Shown piece by piece: positions 5,315 to 7,826 of a stretch of 7,826 nucleotides of DNA (positions within the stretch are counted from its first letter, which is position 1; the number at the start of each line of letters is the position of its first letter). The DNA is taken from assembly GCA_020854015.1 (NCBI GenBank), contig JADZGG010000347.1, positions 1-7,826 of the forward strand, written 5' to 3'. This DNA comes from Flavobacteriales bacterium (GTDB taxonomy: Bacteria > Bacteroidota > Bacteroidia > Flavobacteriales_F > PHOS-HE28). The notes beneath the pieces are model-generated. The model did not search any database. It saw only the letters and a program-made list of their open reading frames with translations, and was not told where the DNA came from. A program made the translations under genes and the position numbers.

Positions 5315-6646
5315 ATGCGTCGACCCTTTTCGCTCCCTAGCTCGATCACCCTTCTGCTGCTGGTGCTGCTCACGGCCTGCAACGGCGGGGAAGCGCCCCA
5401 CCAGGACCCCGCGCAGCGGAACCCGCAGGTGAACTACGGCATGGCACTGCCTATGGCGAACGAGCTACCGGTGGTGCCGATCGTATCGCACGACACCACC
5501 GCTCTGGACACGCTGCCGCGAAGTGTGGACCTGAGCGCGTGGTTCCCACCGCCCGGCAACCAGCACCAGCAGTACAGCTGTGCGGCGTGGGCCTGGGCCT
5601 ATGGCGTGCAGACGTATTGCAGCAACCGCCGCAACAACCGCTACGGCCGGCGCACCGGCGTGCCGGACCCGGACGTGGCCTACAGCCCGGCCTACCTGTT
5701 CAGCCTGTTCAAACAGGTCGGCGACAGCCTGCCGTGCAACAAGGGGGTCAACCTGAACAACTTCGTCGGCTTCTGCGGGTATGCGGGGCTGTGCACCATG
5801 AGCGAGGTTCCGTACGATACCAGCTTGACCGGTTGCGATGTGCAAGTGCCCTCCACGGCCATGAGCCTGGGTATGAGCCTGGCCGTTCGAGGTCTGGTGC
5901 CCGCACCCACGTATTTGCCCCAGAGCAATTTGAACCAATGGAAAGCGCACCTGGCGGCCGGTGAGGCGCTCATGGTGCTCTTCGTGGTGGACAGCGTCTC
6001 CTTCTGTGCGGCCGGCTTCGAAGCGTCGCGGAAGGACCGACCCTTCACCTGGGACCTCGCGACCTTCGATGGCAAGAACTCCGGTGGACATGCCATGGCC
6101 TGCGCCGGTTACGACGACAGCGACAGCACCTTGCTGGTGATGAACTCGTTCGGGCAGCACTGGGGCACGCAGGGCTATGTGAAGATCCCGTACGTGAACA
6201 TCCGGAAGAAGAGCTTCGGCGCCTACGCCTTCCCGATCAATGGGCCGGGCAAAGTGCCCCAATTCAACGCCACACCCGTGGCCGACAGCATCCGCAGCGG
6301 ACTCGACACCACGGAGATCACCATGCGCGCGAACGAGTATGTGATCGTGAACGGGATCAAGCTCGTGTTCACCGACCTCACGCCCAACGGGGTGTTCGCC
6401 ATGGCAGCCGTGTCCAGCACCGGCAGTCGCAACGCCCCCTACGTGCTGCGGATGCAAGAGGCTTCCGATTGGACCTTCTTCGACAACGGCAAGAGCATCA
6501 CCTTCTCGTGGAGCCGACCGGGAGGAGCAGGCACGGACGTTGTGTTCCGGGCCATCAGCATACCGGCCACGGACGACCCGACGATCCGCGCTTACCAACA
6601 ACAGTTGCGCGAAGCGGGGCACATGCACCACAGCGCTGCGCCGTGA
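5315..6646 (+). CDS. Papain-like (C1 family) cysteine peptidase, predicted lipoprotein, copy 2
   Basis: 443 residues. The signal differs from copy 1: a hydrophobic run followed by LLTAC, a lipobox with Cys22 as the lipidation site, so the product should be anchored to a membrane. No acidic run follows the Cys directly (CNGGEA), which gives no clear sign of surface export. The PQVNYG linker (37-42) is kept. The C1 domain from VDLS (71-74) has Gln83, nucleophile Cys89, His259 and Asn277, all intact. Over residues 72-311 it matches copy 1 at 201 of 240 positions. Cys154 and Cys231 occur only here (Thr153 and Ser230 in copy 1) and may form an extra disulfide. The C-terminal domain (about 313-435) is conserved in pattern but more divergent. 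The gene ends 7 nt from the stop of the convergent cyclase gene and starts 299 nt from the divergent S41 gene. Confidence 0.9.
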   Translation: MRRPFSLPSSITLLLLVLLTACNGGEAPHQDPAQRNPQVNYGMALPMANELPVVPIVSHDTTALDTLPRSVDLSAWFPPPGNQHQQYSCAAWAWAYGVQTYCSNRRNNRYGRRTGVPDPDVAYSPAYLFSLFKQVGDSLPCNKGVNLNNFVGFCGYAGLCTMSEVPYDTSLTGCDVQVPSTAMSLGMSLAVRGLVPAPTYLPQSNLNQWKAHLAAGEALMVLFVVDSVSFCAAGFEASRKDRPFTWDLATFDGKNSGGHAMACAGYDDSDSTLLVMNSFGQHWGTQGYVKIPYVNIRKKSFGAYAFPINGPGKVPQFNATPVADSIRSGLDTTEITMRANEYVIVNGIKLVFTDLTPNGVFAMAAVSSTGSRNAPYVLRMQEASDWTFFDNGKSITFSWSRPGGAGTDVVFRAISIPATDDPTIRAYQQQLREAGHMHHSAAP

Positions 6647-6653
6647 TCCACTG

Positions 6654-7826
6654 TCAGTCGTTGCGGTAGGCGAAGTACATCTGCATATCGCCTTTGCCCT
6701 TGGCGGCCACCATGCCGCGTGCCTCGAACCGGAACCGGGCGTCGTTCTGCAAGAGCGCGTAGGTGGCACCGCTCACGTTCACGCAGCCCACGGCGCCACT
6801 GCTCTCCATGCGGCTGGCGGTGTTCACGGTATCGCCCCAGATGTCGTAGGCGAACTTCTTCACACCCACGATGCCGGCGATCACCGGACCGGTGTGCACG
6901 CCCACCCGCATCTCGAAATACGGTCGGCCTTCTGAGCGGCGCTGCGTTGCGTACGCGGTCATGAAGTCCTGCAGTTCCAGCGCGGCCAGCACCACATCGG
7001 CCGGGCTGCCGTGGGCCGGATCGGGCAAGCCGCCCGCCGCCATGTACGCATCACCGATGGTCTTGATCTTCTCGATACGTCGGGCGTCCACGATGCCATC
7101 GAAGGCCTTGAAACAGTGATCGATCTCCGCCACCAGATCCGATGGCGTAAGCAGTTCGCTCAGGGCGGTGAAGCCCTTGAAGTCGGTGAAGAGCACCGTG
7201 GCCCGATCGAACTGCCGCGCTTCGGCCGCTCCGTTCAACTTCAGTTCGGCCGCCACCTCTTCGGGTAGGATGTTGAGCAGGAGGCCTTCGCTCACGTCCT
7301 TCTCTTTCTGAATGGCCTTGCGTGCGCGCTGGGTGATGCGCAAGCGGCCCCACAGGGCACCGGCCAGACCCAGCACCACAATGGCAGCGAACAGGTAAAT
7401 GTTCCGTGTGCGCTGCAACTGGGCCTTGTCCAAGGCGGCGCTCAGCTTGTCCGCTTTCAATCCGGTGATCTCGCGCGCCTTCTTCTCGCTCTCGTACTTC
7501 TCCTGCATGTCGGCCATGCTGCGCACCTTTTCGATGTTCAGCAAACTGTCCTTGTAGTGCACGTGCTGCTGCATGTGTTCCATGGCTTCCGCGTGCCGGC
7601 CCAACTGGCCGAGGTGGATGGCAAAGCCCTTTTCGATGCGCACCAGCAGGTCGAGGTCACCTGCTTCAAGAGCGAACGTTTCCGCTGAATCGTACAATGC
7701 CAATGCCTTCAGGTGCTCCCCGCGTTCCTCAGCAATGCTTGTCAGGTTGGCGTACTTGCGGGCGATGCGTTTGGTGAATCCGTTCGCGATGTCGTTCCGC
7801 AAGGCCGCGCGCCAGTAATATTCCGC
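6654..7826 (-). CDS. TPR-containing, membrane-anchored class III adenylyl cyclase (5' end outside window)
   Basis: 390 residues are visible and the frame is open to the window edge. A TTG at 7802 is an internal codon, since the TPR-like AEYYWRAAL precedes it. Visible residues 1 to about 97 look like TPR helices (GEHLKALALYDSAE, GRHAEAMEHM). Residues about 99-140 are a charged coiled coil, 142-159 one membrane helix (IYLFAAIVVLGLAGALWG), and about 165-200 the helical linker with LLLNILPEEVAAEL usual before such cyclase domains. The catalytic domain spans about 206-388. Metal ligands are Asp215 (FTDFKGFT) and Asp259 (IGDAY). Adenine selection is by Lys255 (EKIKTIG) and Asp328 (YDIWG). Transition-state residues are Asn335 and Arg339 (NTASR), and Lys376 lies in AKGKG. 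All point to ATP as substrate and cAMP as product, made on the cytoplasmic side. The TPR part would sense a partner or ligand, probably periplasmic, which is inference. Confidence 0.9.
   Translation of the reverse strand, partial: AEYYWRAALRNDIANGFTKRIARKYANLTSIAEERGEHLKALALYDSAETFALEAGDLDLLVRIEKGFAIHLGQLGRHAEAMEHMQQHVHYKDSLLNIEKVRSMADMQEKYESEKKAREITGLKADKLSAALDKAQLQRTRNIYLFAAIVVLGLAGALWGRLRITQRARKAIQKEKDVSEGLLLNILPEEVAAELKLNGAAEARQFDRATVLFTDFKGFTALSELLTPSDLVAEIDHCFKAFDGIVDARRIEKIKTIGDAYMAAGGLPDPAHGSPADVVLAALELQDFMTAYATQRRSEGRPYFEMRVGVHTGPVIAGIVGVKKFAYDIWGDTVNTASRMESSGAVGCVNVSGATYALLQNDARFRFEARGMVAAKGKGDMQMYFAYRND

Larger units (their letters stand above)
5093..6646 (+). repeat. Direct long repeat, copy 2 (promoter region, leader and C1 peptidase gene)
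   Basis: This is the counterpart of 2145-3668. It starts with the same 15-nt block (5093-5107). It keeps the TACATTTG box, leader blocks 5183-5190, 5206-5227 and 5282-5295, with the last block ending exactly 19 nt before the start codon in both copies. The S41 gene and its promoter lie wholly between the two copies and are not repeated. Confidence 0.8.

Noticed and set aside
5465..6769. 434-codon open frame on the - strand opposite C1 peptidase copy 2
   Set aside because: It is a shadow of the peptidase gene. It also overlaps the 3' end of the cyclase gene in another frame.

Overview
The window reads as a piece of chromosome from a fairly GC-rich member of the Bacteroidota. Three things suggest this. 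No start codon here has a recognisable Shine-Dalgarno sequence. Several genes are preceded by boxes of the Bacteroidota type TAnnTTTG or TAnnTTCG (two perfect copies of TACATTTG). The gene content (export-signal proteins, a TPR-membrane-cyclase protein, an apparent fibronectin-like C-terminal tail) fits the phylum. The species cannot be named from the sequence. No RNA gene, CRISPR array or insertion sequence is visible.

Left part, 1-2055: the last 31 codons of a + strand gene that starts outside the window (2-97); a small lipoprotein of unknown function (284-670); and an alpha/beta hydrolase of the S33 type carrying an extra C-terminal beta-rich domain (823-2055).

Central part, 2056-6646, is the notable region. 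Two paralogous papain-fold (C1) cysteine peptidases lie on the + strand (2352-3668 and 5315-6646). By hand count they differ at 39 of 240 aligned residues over the catalytic domain. The duplication includes the promoter box, a leader of about 130 nt and a short hairpin in that leader. Copy 1 has a signal that looks like signal peptidase I type. Copy 2 has a lipobox, so the two products probably end up free and membrane-anchored respectively. Between them, on the - strand, lies a secreted S41-family serine peptidase (3693-5015). It converges on copy 1 and diverges from copy 2, so the region is a three-gene exported peptidase cluster.

Right part, 6654-7826: the 3' portion of a - strand gene for a membrane-anchored class III adenylyl cyclase with N-terminal TPR repeats, all catalytic residues present. 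It runs off the right edge. Its stop codon lies only 7 nt from the stop of peptidase copy 2.

How the genes work together: three exported peptidases in one cluster suggest processing or digestion of peptides in the envelope or outside the cell. The sequence does not show the substrate. Nothing directly links the hydrolase or the cyclase to the peptidases beyond adjacency.
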